Positions 1 to 13,299 of a stretch of DNA of 64,000 bases are shown here, in pieces (within the stretch, counting starts at the first letter, position 1; each line of letters begins with the position of its first letter). This stretch comes from Bretschneidera sinensis. Taxonomy: Eukaryota > Streptophyta > Magnoliopsida > Brassicales > Akaniaceae. The stretch spans positions 26,134,001 through 26,198,000 of the forward strand of contig CM043700.1 in the NCBI GenBank assembly GCA_023935145.1, in the 5' to 3' direction. The notes under the pieces are model-generated. The model had not been told where the DNA came from, did no database searches, and saw only the letters and a list, made by a program, of their open reading frames with translations. The translations under genes were made by a program, and so were the position numbers.

Positions 1-76
1 TTTCCAAAGAGCCCCTTCGGGATCAAGTAGTGTTAATTTCAAATAAGAGTGTGTTCTGAAAACTTGCCTACAGGCT

Positions 77-160
<84 letters not shown>

Positions 161-466
161 ATCCATTTCCGCAGAGCCCTAACAGATTGCAAGACTTTTT
201 GAAAACAACCGTACAACTCAATATGACAGTGTCCTACCTATTTCCAAATTCTTCAAACACAAACAAAAGGTGGGGAGAGAGAAGAACAAAAATGCAGAAA
301 AAAGGGTCTGAATAAATTACAACATCCAACTGGAACAGTCATGAATGAAGACAATGATAAATGATGCCTCGCAACTTTGCATCCACCTGTCCTCTTCGAA
401 GCAACCATTTCAACTAACATTTTCAGAGGGCCATTTCTTCCTAATTTTTAAAACAGCAGCGTACGT
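1..466. other. 3' flank of the PPPDE gene with a compound microsatellite
   Basis: No gene is seen here. It probably holds the 3' UTR and downstream flank of the minus-strand PPPDE gene whose stop codon is at 467-469. The only clear structure is the (TA)n(GA)n microsatellite at 79-158. Short open frames across it translate into IY and ER repeats and are not genes. Confidence 0.6.
79..158. repeat. Compound (TA)n-(GA)n microsatellite
   Basis: An uninterrupted TA tract (about 79-126) runs directly into a GA tract (127-158). It lies about 310 bp beyond the stop codon of the minus-strand PPPDE gene. Such tracts are normally length-polymorphic. Confidence 0.97.
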
Positions 467-3007
467 TCACTTGTTGACCTCTTTAACAAAAGCCACTTCC
501 CCACCTCCAGATGATGGTGACAGAAGATGCTTCTCTTGCTCTGTGTCATCGATTTCTGTTGAATCTCGGGGGGTGGCGGTTGAGAGAGATTCAGTTCCAT
601 CTTCTGGAAGTGATCATCCAAAGAAGCATAAAAAAGAAGTCCCAGATGTTTATATATTCAGTATAATACTAGAATATACATTTCATTAATCAATAGGAGG
701 AAAAAGACCAAGCAAATAGAATACTTACCTGCAGACTCGAGGTATTCAGGCAGCTGTTTTACAGTAGTTACTTGAAGGCTTTCAGGAAGAATACAACTGC
801 ACAATGCACCTGAATTTCGGACCAAATAATGAACTGTTAAAATTTTCACTGAGTTTTACCTTGTGAGAAGACTACTGTCCTAAATGGGCAAAGAAAAGAA
901 CAGTTCAAATTGCCATTCATTTTAATAAAGTCCATGAAAAGTAAAAGATGAAAAAATACAGAATAACTATGAAGCACAAATACAAATGCAAGATACAGAT
1001 TAGGCTCATATTAATGAAACTTTGTTTAGAGTATTATGATACATATATTATATTGCAACATTATTGACAAAAAAATGTTGCTAAATTATTCTTTAGTTCT
1101 AACTTGTGATAAAAATTAAAATGTTGATTGATGAAGGGTACTCTTTTACCTAGCCGAGCGAGCCGATTAACCCACCCAGGGATATGCTTGCCTGTCAATC
1201 TCCATGAGATATCATCTGTAAAGTGGTTGCAGTTCTTGGATATGAGATGATAAGTATCTCCATGATACTCAGAAGCTGCACTCTCAATAAATGTCTGGAA
1301 TTCAGAGGGAGGCATATTTATGCGGCCCAATGAGATGGAAGATCGATAAATAAAACCCGGGCAGCTCTTTGGTTCCACTTCAAAAACACCACTAATAGGG
1401 AAGTCGTGGGCTCCAAACCCATACTCCTTTCCATGGACTGTTTATGCATTGAGATAGATGTTACAGTCCATTTGCTTTGAAAAACATAGAAAACACCAAC
1501 CAAGGAAATAAAAATTCCAATCAATGAGTGCATTACTTTTAAACAGATTGCAGGTCCAGCAGGATTGATCAGAAAATGCTTGAAACATTAAACAGTACCG
1601 AAGTGAAACTAGTACCGCTCTAAAAAACATATCCCTCTCTCTCTCAAACATGCGTGCTTTACTCGTGATGCTACTTATATGATGTCTAAAAAAATTAAGA
1701 TATATTGAACATGTGGACACAAGAAAAAGATAAGTAGGGATACTGACTTCACAAAACATTTTAGAACTAGAAAAGTAGACTCAATTAAATCAAACATGGC
1801 TGTCAATATTCAAATATCATCAATGATCAATATAGCAGAACTTGCATCTTTGGCGTTTGAATCCAGTGTTCTTTGAGGCGCTATGCACTGAGAGAAAGAA
1901 TATTTGTAAACAGTTTAAACACTAGATGATATCCTCATCCAGCCCCAGAGCTGACCTAAAACAACTAACCTATCCTGTAGCATTTAATTTGAAACAAAAC
2001 AACCCTCTTGCAGAGCAAACTGTTTTCAATTATGTGTGTTGAGTCATTCTGTATCAAATCTGGTAGCTTAGTGAACAACCTAATCATAAAACCAAGGGTC
2101 ATTGTCAACAATTGTCCTATACACTGACTATCAAGCACCTAAACATCTAATCTAATCATCATTACTTATAGTACACTCAAGTGAAGCACATCACAGACAC
2201 CATTAGAAAGAAAATTAGCATCAGATACATGGTTATCCATGAAGACCGATTAAAAGAGAAAACTATAAATCTCAAACAGCAGAAAAGGTAAGTGCATAAA
2301 AGTATGCAAAAGCTTATAAGAAATCTATTTCAACCAAGTGGTACCTCCCATTATACATATCCATTAGTTATGTATGTAACCAAGCCCCTATATATTATCT
2401 AAGTTTCCTTTTGTGAAAAAAAAGGGTACCTACCATTCTCAGTAACGCAATCAAAAATTCTAAATTCGAACTGGGTATCGTTAAGCAACCAAATTGTAAG
2501 CGCGGGCGCAATATATCTTGTTAACACAAAGATTTGATTAGCCTCACAAATCCCATCTCCTCCTTATTTTCATGTCACTATCCAACTTCCCTCTCCAGTC
2601 TCCACTAAACTAAAAATCAAGGAAGGGGAAGCTAAAAACAAAAGTAGAAACTTCGAACTCAACCAGCCCAGAAAAAGCCAAAAAACAAATCCAAAACCCG
2701 TATCATTCATTTTCAAGAGAGCACAAATCTAACATTATGCAGCTAAAAAAAAACTAAAATAACCCATACCCAGATCATCTAAACAATAAAAACATCCAAA
2801 ACGAATCTGAGAAATAAGCAAAACCAACAAAAATAGACAACTAAGAAATAAACCTTCAATGGCTGAATGGAATATCCCGAAACCTATCCAATACGTGTAA
2901 TCGTTAACAGGGGTGAGGTCGTATACATTCAACACCACATGGGTGTCAATGCTATTTCTCCCATCTCCATTCCCCGAGCTCGAATTCGAGTTTCTCTCAT
3001 CCACCAT
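467..3007 (-). CDS. DeSI-like PPPDE-domain thiol peptidase (deSUMOylating isopeptidase family), four exons
   Basis: The gene is spliced on the minus strand. I joined exons 3007-2854, 1437-1150, 809-729 and 603-467; every junction is GT/AG, the phases match, and 660 nt give 219 residues plus a TGA stop, close to the usual length of plant DeSI-like proteins (about 220 aa). The PPPDE fold spans roughly residues 22-150. The expected catalytic pair is visible: His47 in GIFHSAIE and Cys121 in KNCNHF. The family motif YGFGAH is at 57-62. Residues 160-219 form an acidic, serine-rich tail ending KEVNK. The family removes SUMO or ubiquitin-like tags from proteins; the substrate of this member is unknown. 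The ATG at 3007 opens the only conserved first exon, preceded by a serine/asparagine-rich leader typical of plant members. Intron 1 is 1416 bp; introns 2 and 3 are 340 and 125 bp. I saw no breaks, so it looks functional. Confidence 0.93.
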
Positions 3008-6000
3008 TTTCCTTCTGTTGCCACAATATTCCTAAAAATTCCACAAAAGCACCCCCCAGAACCCAGAAATATTTTCCTTATGAGTCCATCGAAGAAGGAG
3101 ATTTCTAGCCTCGAAGATTCATCTCCGGGCAGATCTTCTCACGGGTTAATCAATTTATCAATGCTACAAATTATAAAGTGTACTTTTTTTTTTTGTTTTT
3201 CTAAATCCAGTGATTTTCTTTTTTAGGTAATGTAAATCCAGTGGTTGATACTTGATAGAACAGCTTTAAGCCCAAAAGATTGCGTGTATTCACATATATA
3301 GTTCTTTTGATGTCTCCAATATGATATCTACACGATAAAATACTTGATAGATCTTCTCACGGGTTGATCAATTTCTCAATGCTACAAATTATAAAGTGTC
3401 CATTTTCTTTTTGTTTTTCTAAATAAAGTGATTTTTTTTTTTTTTTGGGTAATGTAAATCCAGTGGTACATACTTGATGGAAGAGCTTTAAGCCTAAGAG
3501 ATTGCGTGCATTCGCATGTAGTTCTTTCGATGTCCTATATGATATCTACACGGTGATATATTTCTCTGATTGGTTATTGTTATTTAAGTGCCAGCTTTTT
3601 TAATTATGGTAGTACACTACAAACAGTTTGATTAATAATAGTACAAAAGTCCCCTGCAAGTGAGATTTGCTTCTTATAATGCAGCACCAAACGAAAATTT
3701 GTTTTACCATTTTTTTATGGAAAATTTATTTTACCAATCAGCAATGCTGATTTAGTCAATCATGATTCATGAATGATTTGGTTATGACTGTGACCATGTA
3801 AATGGAAATTCTTCATAAATGATGAAGAGATAAGAAAAAAATTGCATTCATTTTTTTTACTATTATTAAATGTTCATACAATAACAATAAGAAAGAAAAA
3901 AAAAAGTTGATTAATTGAGTATTAAATTCGAGTCCCATTTAAGAAAGAAACTGAGTTTTATATGTATACATAGAGAAGCCTGTGTAATGAAAAATGCAAG
4001 CAAGGTTTGAACGAGATTTTTTTTTTATCTTTATTCATTTTATTTAATTTTAATTAAAAAAATTACCTACTTTATCCAACTAGTTTCGAGTCCCAAACAA
4101 CCTATTACATTATGATTATCATATTAAAATCATGTTCATATATAAACTGTATTGTAAAGGGAAAGATCATTTTGTGTTATGTTCAACCTGGTATGGAAAC
4201 AGAAAAAAAATAGAAAGATCTTGTTTTAATTTAATAGTTAAGAATATTTTACATCATAATGAATCAGAAATTAGCAAAAGTTTTTTTTATTTTATTTTAA
4301 AAGCCAAGTTTTAGCTCTGTACATTTAAAAAAAAAAAAAACAATAGCGTTTGCTTGTGGCATTACGTTTTTATCAGTTATCACAATTCGAATAACTTCAG
4401 CGATGAGGATCCAAATTCCAATGGAGAAGGCATGTTACACTGCATTTTTTATTATACACACAAACTTGTGCTTGAAAATTAAAGACAATAAATAGGTGTA
4501 AATACTAATATTATTAATTTGAAATTTTGCAAGTTACAATCTCTATTACTTTCTCATCTATACAAAGATAATCCTCTGATTCTTTTCTTCTAGACAGACT
4601 GGGTTCAAAGGCTTTAATAGCTTAATTTTGAACTTTTTCTTAATGAATTCATCTCGAGGGTCTTAGCAGCTTGATCACATACAAGGTTTGATGGAAGAAT
4701 CGGTTTGCTAGAGTCTTAGCGACTTGATCTCGAATGAACACGGACAAGGTTTGATGAGGGGATCGATTTGAGGGCTGTGGATCACTATCCAAGACTCTTC
4801 CCTTCAAATAAATATCAGTGAGTGAAGATGCATATCAAAGTGGCTCGATATATGGAAGGCGAGAATATTGAGTCTCATGAGCATATCCATCTTTTCAAAA
4901 TAACACGACCGAACTGAAAGAGCATTTTCAAATGGTCAACTCCATGCAAATCAATAGGGTCAAGGGATTTTTCTAAAGGGACATAACGTAAGGTCATTTG
5001 CATGGAGTCACCACTTGATTTTAAGGGTCCAAGAAACCTAACTATTAGTCAAATTAAATAGAGATTCGGATTCAAACGTTGGGTATCCAATGGGAAGACC
5101 CGAAGAACACCCCATTAACACCTAGACCTTAAGAATCGAACCAGACAACTACTCATAAATGATTTTAATTTGGTTTATTTAATTCAATTTGTTTTCTTTA
5201 TTATTTGGGTTTAATTTAACACGCACACACAATGATATGAAAGTACACAATAATAATGAATGAGATGACAATTTATTAAATAAAAGTAATTAATCAAATA
5301 GAGAAAAATAAATAAGATGATAAACAAGATAAATAAATAAGAAAGATAAACCCTAGTCCTAAACATGTTGTGATCGTCATACAAAATCCAGAGACTTAAT
5401 CCATCATATACTAACAGGCTTATTCATCTTAATTATCCATAAAACAAGATTAAATCAACCATGACATAGATAAGAGCAAGATAGGAATTAATTCAAACCT
5501 TAACGTCTAACTCTAGGTTTTCATCTTGTTCATGTGATCATCATATAAATTTCAGAGAGTTTATAATCATGCAATTATCACAGAAAATCATTCAAACCAT
5601 ATTAAGTTCAAGAATCACATAAAGTCCATAAGACAAGGAATAAATCCTAGTCCAATGGTTGATTGATTTAATCATCTTATGAAACCAATTTAGCATGTTA
5701 ATCATGTTCAAAATATTCTCAAACAACACAGTATTAATTCACAAAAGCATGGATGAAAAATTAAAAATCAGGTAATCGAAAAAAAAGGGAAACAAAATTC
5801 CGGAACCCCTCTCTAGACTAGCGTATATAGCCCTAGTGTCGAAACTCTTTTCAGTCCATTTTTTTCAATTCTAAATTTGATTCCAAGTTTATTTTTTTAA
5901 CCTACAAACATTCAAACAAAGTTAATCACATCCTAATAAAATGTTTCTAATGACAAAACGACTAATTAAACGTACATCTAACAATTAAAACAACAAGTTG

Positions 6001-6239
6001 AACAATGGATGCAAGCAAGTAATACAAATTCAATTGAAAACCTTAACTCTCCGATATTATTACTAATGTTGGATGATCTTTTGAGAGGATTTAGATTATC
6101 CTCACACGTCTCAATTCGATTTATTCATCAAATTTGGTGGTGGTCCTTCTTAGTGTTGCCTCAAAAAGAGCAAGGATTCGAGGTTGCAAGCGATTCACTG
6201 AAACGATGACATGACATGTGAATTAGTTTGTGAATTCTT
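3008..6239. other. Promoter side of the PPPDE gene, then AT-rich intergenic DNA
   Basis: No intact gene is visible. The first 550 bp upstream of the PPPDE start carry a tandem duplication, listed separately. From about 4430 to 5900 the text has a retroelement flavour: a repeated sentence around 'cttgatctcgaatga' at about 4727 recurs at about 13618, on the other side of element A. It may be an old LTR into which element A inserted, but I could not find both ends or a target duplication. Open frames such as 4132-4314 and 6009-6209 show no family resemblance. Confidence 0.45.
3131..3560. repeat. Roughly 220-bp tandem duplication upstream of the PPPDE gene
   Basis: Two diverged direct copies lie head to tail, about 3131-3350 and 3351-3560. 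Both begin GATCTTCTCACGGGTT, share 'atgctacaaattataaagtg', contain a T-rich stretch followed by 'gtaatgtaaatccagtgg', and end near 'gatatctacac'. The first copy begins about 125 bp upstream of the PPPDE start codon, so it overlaps the likely promoter or 5' UTR. Confidence 0.85.
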
Positions 6240-6872
6240 TGTAATAAATTCAAGAGGTCATTATGCTCCACTAATTAGTGGAATTATGAGAGATCATCAT
6301 GCTCCATTATACTCCACTAGTTAGTGGAATTATGGGAGGTCATTATGCTCCACTAATTAGTGGAATTATGGGAGGCCATCATGCTCCACTAACTAGTGGA
6401 ATTATTAGAACATTTCTTCTATCAATAAGATGAACATAGAGCATATTGAGAGTTAGAGAGAGCAACACATTGTGTATGCTTAAGGAATATTGGTTCATAT
6501 TCTCAATGGTTGTATTGAGAGCATAAGGTATATGTAACCAATCTATATGTGGTCCATGTTTAACCCTATTGCCTCTCATTGATTGTGGTAACAAGCGTAT
6601 AGAATACGGATGAACGTTCTTGATGGAAGAACAAGTATAAACTTCGTTCCAAGGTTTGGTCCCTAGACTCGGGATTACTCATTTTTCTTTCATACACCAT
6701 CAATTGAAGAGAGTTATGAGAGTCTAGAAGAACTAATATCGAGAGAATAGCGGATTGTGTAAGTGGAAAGTTTCAATGGCCGGAGGTATGTTTACGGTCT
6801 TTATAATTCCGCATTTAATCTATATGCTATTTAAGTTGTTTAGCATGTTTAGATTTTATTTAAGTTCTTACA
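6240..6872 (+). repeat. 5' LTR of element A
   Basis: Begins TG, ends CA, 633 bp. Its first 160 bp hold four copies of a unit containing the palindrome-like core CCACTAATTAGTGG or close variants (starts 6268, 6314, 6350, 6386). It differs from the 3' LTR at many positions in this upstream part, so the insertion is not recent. Confidence 0.97.
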
Positions 6873-6874
6873 TT

Positions 6875-6886
6875 TGGTATTAGAGC
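6875..6886 (+). other. Primer-binding site of element A
   Basis: TGGTATTAGAGC follows the 5' LTR after two bases. It differs at one base from TGGTATCAGAGC, the usual plant Copia site complementary to the initiator methionine tRNA. Confidence 0.88.
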
Positions 6887-8311
6887 ATTGTTTGCCTCTG
6901 CTTTGAAGCATTAAGCAATCTGTAAAACTTTCATTTTATTGGTTTTTAAAATAATGTTAGAAATCATTAGGAAATTTGATTTCTAGTATTTCTGAGTTTT
7001 AAAATCTTGCCTTGGTATCTTGGAAGCCAAGATTTAGTTGGGTTTTGAAAATGGGTTAAAATCGACTCGGTTGATTTGTAATTATTTGCAAAAATAAAGT
7101 TTATGAACCTTATAAGTATTTATTTTATTTATGTGCTTAAAATTATGTGTTATGTGTGTATAACTTTTTTGGGTTATGCATACAATTTAAGTTTAAATAG
7201 TTTTAGTGCATAAATAATTTAATGTTGGGCATATATTTTTTAATTTTGTGATTATTTGGCTCAAATTAAGATTACGCATATATACTATTTATGTTAGTTC
7301 TATATATGTAATTTCAGTAAATGCTCATTTTCGCATGATTTTGTTTTTCAATTCATGCTTTTAGAATGAGTTTGTTTTGTGCAATGAATTAAATTAAGTG
7401 CATAATATTATGTTTAATTATGCAATTTATGTTTTGTTTATGAGAATTTTATTTACATATGATAACATATTATTAAGTTTAGATATTGTTAGATTATGTA
7501 AACTTAAGTTATTCTCATAAAACTTAATTTGTGCATAACACATTAAGGTTCATAACATATTAATATGAACAATTAAGTTAAAAAAATTATAAATAATTCA
7601 TAAACAATTTGTAGTTGGCATAATACAGCATGATATAAGACAATGCTCTGTCTAAGGATTTTGGTTTTTAACGAGGCTTTGTCCCGACCAATTATCCTGG
7701 GAGCACTCTTAGTAATTGCCTATTATGTTACTGCGTAATTGCTTTTAGGCATTAAGTAGAGCCTAAAATATAGTAAATATAAATGTCTAGTGAACCATAT
7801 AATTTTAAATATTTAAAGAGTAGTCACAACATCTTTAATTATATAAAATTATATATTAAGTGGATTGTGATCACATAATGGACATTAATTGTGATTAATT
7901 ATATAAATATAATGATTTTACTCCACAGGGATTTTATTATGCTTATATAATTAATTAGGATAATATATTAAAATTGGTTTTTCTTAATTTACCCACAGGA
8001 GTTAAGAAGAATTAATTTAATAGATTTATCATAAAGTTTAAAAATAGAAAAACATCAAACTGTAATCATAATATACATTATGAATTTAGTAAAAATAGTT
8101 TGATAAAATCTATCATGAAGTATAAAGAATCTTATTGAATTAAAAATTTAGCCCACAGGTAATTTTTAATGAAATTAGATTCAATTTCAGCGTGTTTTTT
8201 TTTACATTGGTAAAACATGCAATTTAGAAAATTGGACCTCAAATATTGACATAAGCTTTTGAACTTTATGCAGTTTCTCAACCCACTAGTTTCTCTGATA
8301 TCCGTTGTGAC

Positions 8312-11300
8312 ATACCCGAACTTAGGGGAGATAACTATAAGGTATGGAAGGAGAGGATTCTCCTCCATCTAGGGTGGATGGACATAGATTATGCTATTAG
8401 GAAGGACGAACCACCTGCAACCGACAATAACAACACTCCAGCTGCGGTCACGCTATATGAGCGATGGGAGCGATCCAATCGGCTCAGCGTGATGTTTATC
8501 AAAACTAAGATAACTGCTGGTATACGTGGTTCTGTCGACCAGCATGAGAAAGTCCGTGATTTGCTAAAAGCCATTGACGATCAATTCGTCACTTCAGAAA
8601 AGGTATTGGCAAGCACCCTGATAATGAGATTATCATCCCTCAGACTCACCAGCGTAAAAGGTGTGCGCGAGCACATAATGCAAATGCGTGACATTGCGGC
8701 TCAACTTAAGAAACTCGAGGTTGATATGTCAGAGTCCTTCCTGGTGCACTACATTCTGAACACCCTTCCAACTGAGTACGGGCCTTTCAAAATCTCGTAC
8801 AACACACATAAAGACAAATGGTCAATCAATGAATTAATGACCATGTGTGTTCAAGAAGAAGAGAGGCTTGTGATGGAAATGGGTGAGAGTGCAATGCTGC
8901 CTACTACCCATTGGAAGAACAAAGCTAAACCTATCAAATCTCAAGCCAATCAGAAGGGGAAAGGTAAAATACCACCTCAAGCTGATATAAAGAAAGAAGA
9001 AAAATGTTTCTTTTGTAAAAAGAATGGACATATGAAGAAGGAATGCATAAAATTCCAAAAATGGCTTGAGAAGAAAGGTAATCCAACCTCGTTTGTTTGT
9101 TAATAATCTAATATAGTTAATGTTAATATTAACACCTGGTGGATTGATTCTGGATCTACAATCCATATTGCAAACTCTTTGCAGGGTATGCAAAACCTAA
9201 GGAAGCCAGTGGGAAGTGAGCAAAGCATCTTATCAGGCAATAAGATGGGCTCACATGTGGAGGTGATTGGAACTTGCATTTTAACTTTAAGTAGTGGCTT
9301 TATTTTAAAGTTGGAAATGACCTTTTATGTACAAAGTTTCTCACGAAACTTGATTTCTGTTTCTAGACTTATACCATTTGGATATTCCTTTAATTTTCAA
9401 GACACAACTTTCAGTTTATTTTATAAAACTAATTGTGTTGGGAATGGTATTTTGTCTGATGGTCTTTATCGTCTTTATTTACAAAATGATGCCACTTATA
9501 GTTCAATGCATGTTCAAACTGGCGTTAAATAGTGTAATATTAACGAGGACTCCTCTATGTTATGGCACCGGAGATTAGAACATATCTCCATAGAAAAAAT
9601 TAAGAGATTAGTGAATGAAGGGGTATTTAGTACTCTGAATTATACTGATTTTGAGACTTATGTGGACTGCATTAAGGGAAAGCAGACCAACAAGTCCAAG
9701 AAAGGCGCTAATAGGAGTTCAGACATATTAGAAATCATTCATACTGATATATGTTGTCCAGACATGGACGCACATGGTCAGAAATATTTCATCACTTTTA
9801 TCGATGATTACTCACGATATATGTATATCTATTTGCTTCATAACAAAAATGAAACATTGGATACCTTCAAAGTCTTTAAGGCTGAAGTTGAGAACCAATG
9901 CGGAAAGCAAATACAAATTGTGGGATCCGATAGAGGTGGAGAATATTATGGTAGATACACAGAAAGTGGACAAACACCTGGTCTTTTTGCCAAGTTTCTT
10001 CAAGAACATGGGATTGTTGCCTAATACACTATGCCTGGTTCCCCGGACTAGAATGGTGTTGCAGAAAGAAGAAACCGAACATTGATGGATATAGTGCGGA
10101 GTATGCTTAGCAACTCCAACATTTATACATCTTTGTGGACTGAAGCACTAAAGATGGATGCGTATATATTAAACCGAGTTCCAACCAAGGCTGTTCCCAA
10201 GACACCATTTGAATTATGGAAAGGTTGGAAACCGAGTTTGCAACATATGCGCGTTTGGAGATGTCCGTCTGAAGTGAGGATTTATAACCTACAAGAGAAG
10301 AAACTGGATCCGAAGACCATTAGTGGGTATTTTGTTGGATATGCCGAAAGGTCCAAGGGTTACAGGTTTTATTGTCCAACTCATACTACTAGGATTGTGG
10401 AATCAATAAACACTAAGTTTCTAGAGAATGACATGATCAGTGGGAGGGATCAGTTCAGGAACTTAGTTCCTGCACATGATCATACAAAACCTGCACATGA
10501 TCATACAGAATCTCAACCTTCATCAAATGATAGATTGGTTATAGTTCATAACACTCCTCAAGTACAAGCTCGTGTTGACCAATCGATCATTGAGGTTCCA
10601 CAAGCTGCTGACAACATTCTAATAGATCAAATAGTTCAGAAAATACCACAAGTTCTTGAACAACCAGTTGAACCACAAGCTCCCCTGGGAGATATTGGTA
10701 CAACATTAAGAAAATCTACTAGAGTCAAGAGATCAGCAATTCCTAGTGATTACATTGTGTATCTAAAAGAATCTGACATTAATTTTGGAGCCGAAAATGA
10801 TCCTGAAACCTTTTCACAGGCCATGAGTTGCAGAGAGTCAACCTTGTGGCACGATGCCATGAAGGAAGAGATGAATTCCATGAAAAGTAACGGAGTCGGG
10901 GATCTTGTAGAGTTACCTAATGGGGCGAAGGCCATTGGTTGTAAATGGGTCTTTAAGACCAAGAAAGATTCATTAGGCAACATTGAGAGAAACAAAGCGA
11001 GACTCGTTGCTAAGGGATTTACTCAAAAAGAAGGAATCGATTATACGGAGACTTTCTCTCCTGTATCTAAGAAAGATTCTCTTCGTATTATTTTGGTATT
11101 AGTTGCTCATTTTGACCTTGAGCTGCAACAAATGGATGTGAAAACCGCATTTTTTAATGGAGATCTAAAGGAGGAGGTTTATATGAAACAACCTGAAGGT
11201 TTCTCCTCTAATGATGGTGAGCATTTGGTTTGCAAGCTTGAGAAATCCATATATGGTTTAAAACAAGCCTCCCGTCAATGGTATCATAAATTCCATGAAG

Positions 11301-12371
11301 TAATTTCTTCATTCGGTTTTATTGAAAATCCCATGGATCAATGTATATACCAGAAGGTCAATGGGAGTAAAATTTGTTTTCTAGTTTTATATGTGGATGA
11401 TATTTTACTTGCAACCAATGATAAAGGCTTGCTGCATGAGGTGAAACAATTTCTCTCTAAAAATTTTGATATAAAAGATATGGGTGAGGCATCTTATGTC
11501 ATTGGCATTAAGATCCATAGAGATAGACCTCGAGGTGTTTTAGGTCTGTCACAAGAAACCTATATCAGCAAAGTTTTAGAGAGATTTCGAATGATAGATT
11601 GTTCACCAAGTGTAGCTCCCATTGTGAAGGGTGATAGGTTCAATTTGAACCAATGCTCGAAGAACGATTTTGAGAGGGAATCCATGAAGAACATTCCATA
11701 TGCTTCTGCAGTCGGAAGCCTTATGTATGCTCAGGTCTGCACTAGACCTGACATTGCATTTGTTGTGGGGATGCTAGGGTGATATCAGAGTAACCCATGT
11801 GTAGACCACTGGAGAGCTGCAAAGAAAGTAATGAGGTATCTTCAAGGAACTAAAGACTACAAGCTTATATATAGACAAACAGACAATCTGGATATGTTTG
11901 GCTACTCTGATTCAGACTTTGCCGGCTGTGTTGATTCACATAAACCAACATCAGGGTACATTTTTTTGATGGCCGGTGGAGCTGTTTCTTGGAGAAGTGC
12001 TAAGCAGACATTGACTGCTACTTCTACTATGGAAGCCGAGTTCATCTCCTGTTTTGAGGCCACTTCACATGGTGTATGGCTTAGGAGTTTCATTTCTGGG
12101 CTTAGAGTCATGGATTCTATATCTAGGCCATTAAGAATTTTCTGCGACAATTCAGCTGCTGTCTTTATGGCTAAGAACAATAAAAGTGGAAAGTCGAAGT
12201 AAACACATCGACATTAAGTATTTAACTATAAGAGAACGTGTAAAAGAAAATAAAGTGGTCATTGAACACATTAGCACTGAATTGATGATCGCTGATCCTT
12301 TGACTAAAGGCATGACACCTCTGAAATTCAAGGATCATGTAGAGAAAATGAGACTTGGTTCTACTTTGTAA
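8312..12371 (+). pseudogene. Decayed Copia gag-pol polyprotein of element A
   Basis: One reading frame covers nearly the whole polyprotein. Gag (8378-9103 from the first ATG, with recognisable coding about 65 bp further upstream) ends with a CCHC zinc knuckle CFFCKKNGHMKKEC. Integrase (about 9690-10150), reverse transcriptase with an intact LYVDD motif (near 11390) and RNase H follow. The frame is broken by two adjacent stops at 9101-9106, TAG at 9530, TAA at 10022, TAG at 10049, TGA at 11780, and an extra base near 12194 that shifts the last part. No in-frame ATG precedes the conserved gag start at 8312, so the initiation region also appears damaged. It cannot make a full polyprotein without readthrough. 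Confidence 0.93.
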
Positions 12372-12666
12372 GTGTATACATACAATTTATTAATGAGACT
12401 CTTACATATTTTGATGTTTTCTTATATTCATGTGCACCTTAATTTCTTTGAGAAAATTTATCTGTATAGGACCAAGAATAAACATAGGGTCTATTCATTA
12501 AGAAATGTTACCACATGAAGAATAATACTTAAAGAACTAAATGCATCGTAATACATGGAAGGTAATACTCATTCTTAGAGGACTTATCGCCATGATTCAT
12601 GTATTTACTTCTTAGAATACATTAATGGGATTAAGTTAGGTTAAACATATGGACCAAGTGGGAGAA

Positions 12667-13299
12667 TGTAATAAATTCAAGAGGCCATTATGCTCCACTA
12701 ATTAGTGGAGTTGTGGGAGGCCATCATGCTCCATTATGCTCCACTAGTTAGTGGAATTATTGGAGGACATTATGCTCCACTAGTTAGTGGAATTATGGGA
12801 GGCCATCATGCTCCACTAACTAGTGGAATTATTAAAACATTTCTCTTATAAATAGGATGACCATAGAGCATATTGAGAGTTAGAGAGAGCAACACAAGGT
12901 GTATGTTTAAGGAACATTGGTTCATATTCTCAATGGTTTTATTGAGAGCATAAGGTATATGTAACCAATCTATATGTGGTCCATGTTTAACCCTTTAGCC
13001 TCTCATTGATTGTGGTAAAAAACGTATAGAATACGGACGAATGTTCTTGATGGAAGAACAAGTATAAACTTCGTTGCAAGGTTTGGTCCCTAGACTCGGG
13101 ATTACTCATTTTTCTTTCATACACCATCAATTGAAGAGAATTCTGAGAGTCTAGAAGAACCAATATCGAGATAATAACGGATTGTATAAGTGGAAAGCTT
13201 CAATGGCCGGAGGTATGTTTATAGTCTTTATAATTCCGCATTTAATCTATATGCTATTTAAGTTGTTTAGCATGTTTAGATTTTATTTAAGTTCTTACA
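12667..13299 (+). repeat. 3' LTR of element A
   Basis: Same length and ends as the 5' LTR. It holds four 14-bp palindrome-like cores at 12695, 12741, 12777 and 12813. It is followed by the target duplication TTCTT. Confidence 0.97.

Larger units (their letters stand above)
6240..13299 (+). mobile_element. Ty1/copia LTR retrotransposon, element A
   Basis: A complete but mutated element of 7060 bp. Both LTRs are 633 bp, begin TGTAATAAATTC and end CTTACA, and are flanked by the 5-bp target duplication TTCTT (6235-6239 and 13300-13304). A primer-binding site follows the 5' LTR and a purine tract (12656-12666) precedes the 3' LTR. The gag-pol frame runs from about 8312 to 12371 in Copia order: gag, protease, integrase, reverse transcriptase, RNase H. 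A long leader of about 1.4 kb separates the LTR from gag. It belongs to the same family as element B at 51821-59159 but lacks roughly 130 bp of B's leader. Confidence 0.97.

Noticed and set aside
49..315. Open frame over the microsatellite
   Set aside because: Its translation is IY and ER repeats from the (TA)n(GA)n tract; no coding features.
4430..5900. Old LTR interrupted by element A
   Set aside because: Repeated phrases on both sides of A suggest it, but I could not identify both ends, a second LTR or a target duplication, so it is not listed as a feature.
6875..6886. Primer-binding sites as tRNA genes
   Set aside because: Only the 12-base acceptor-complement is present; there is no cloverleaf around any of these sites.
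8389..9193. Minus-strand frames opposite the gag of element A (and 54116-54932 opposite B)
   Set aside because: Antisense shadows of gag coding sequence.
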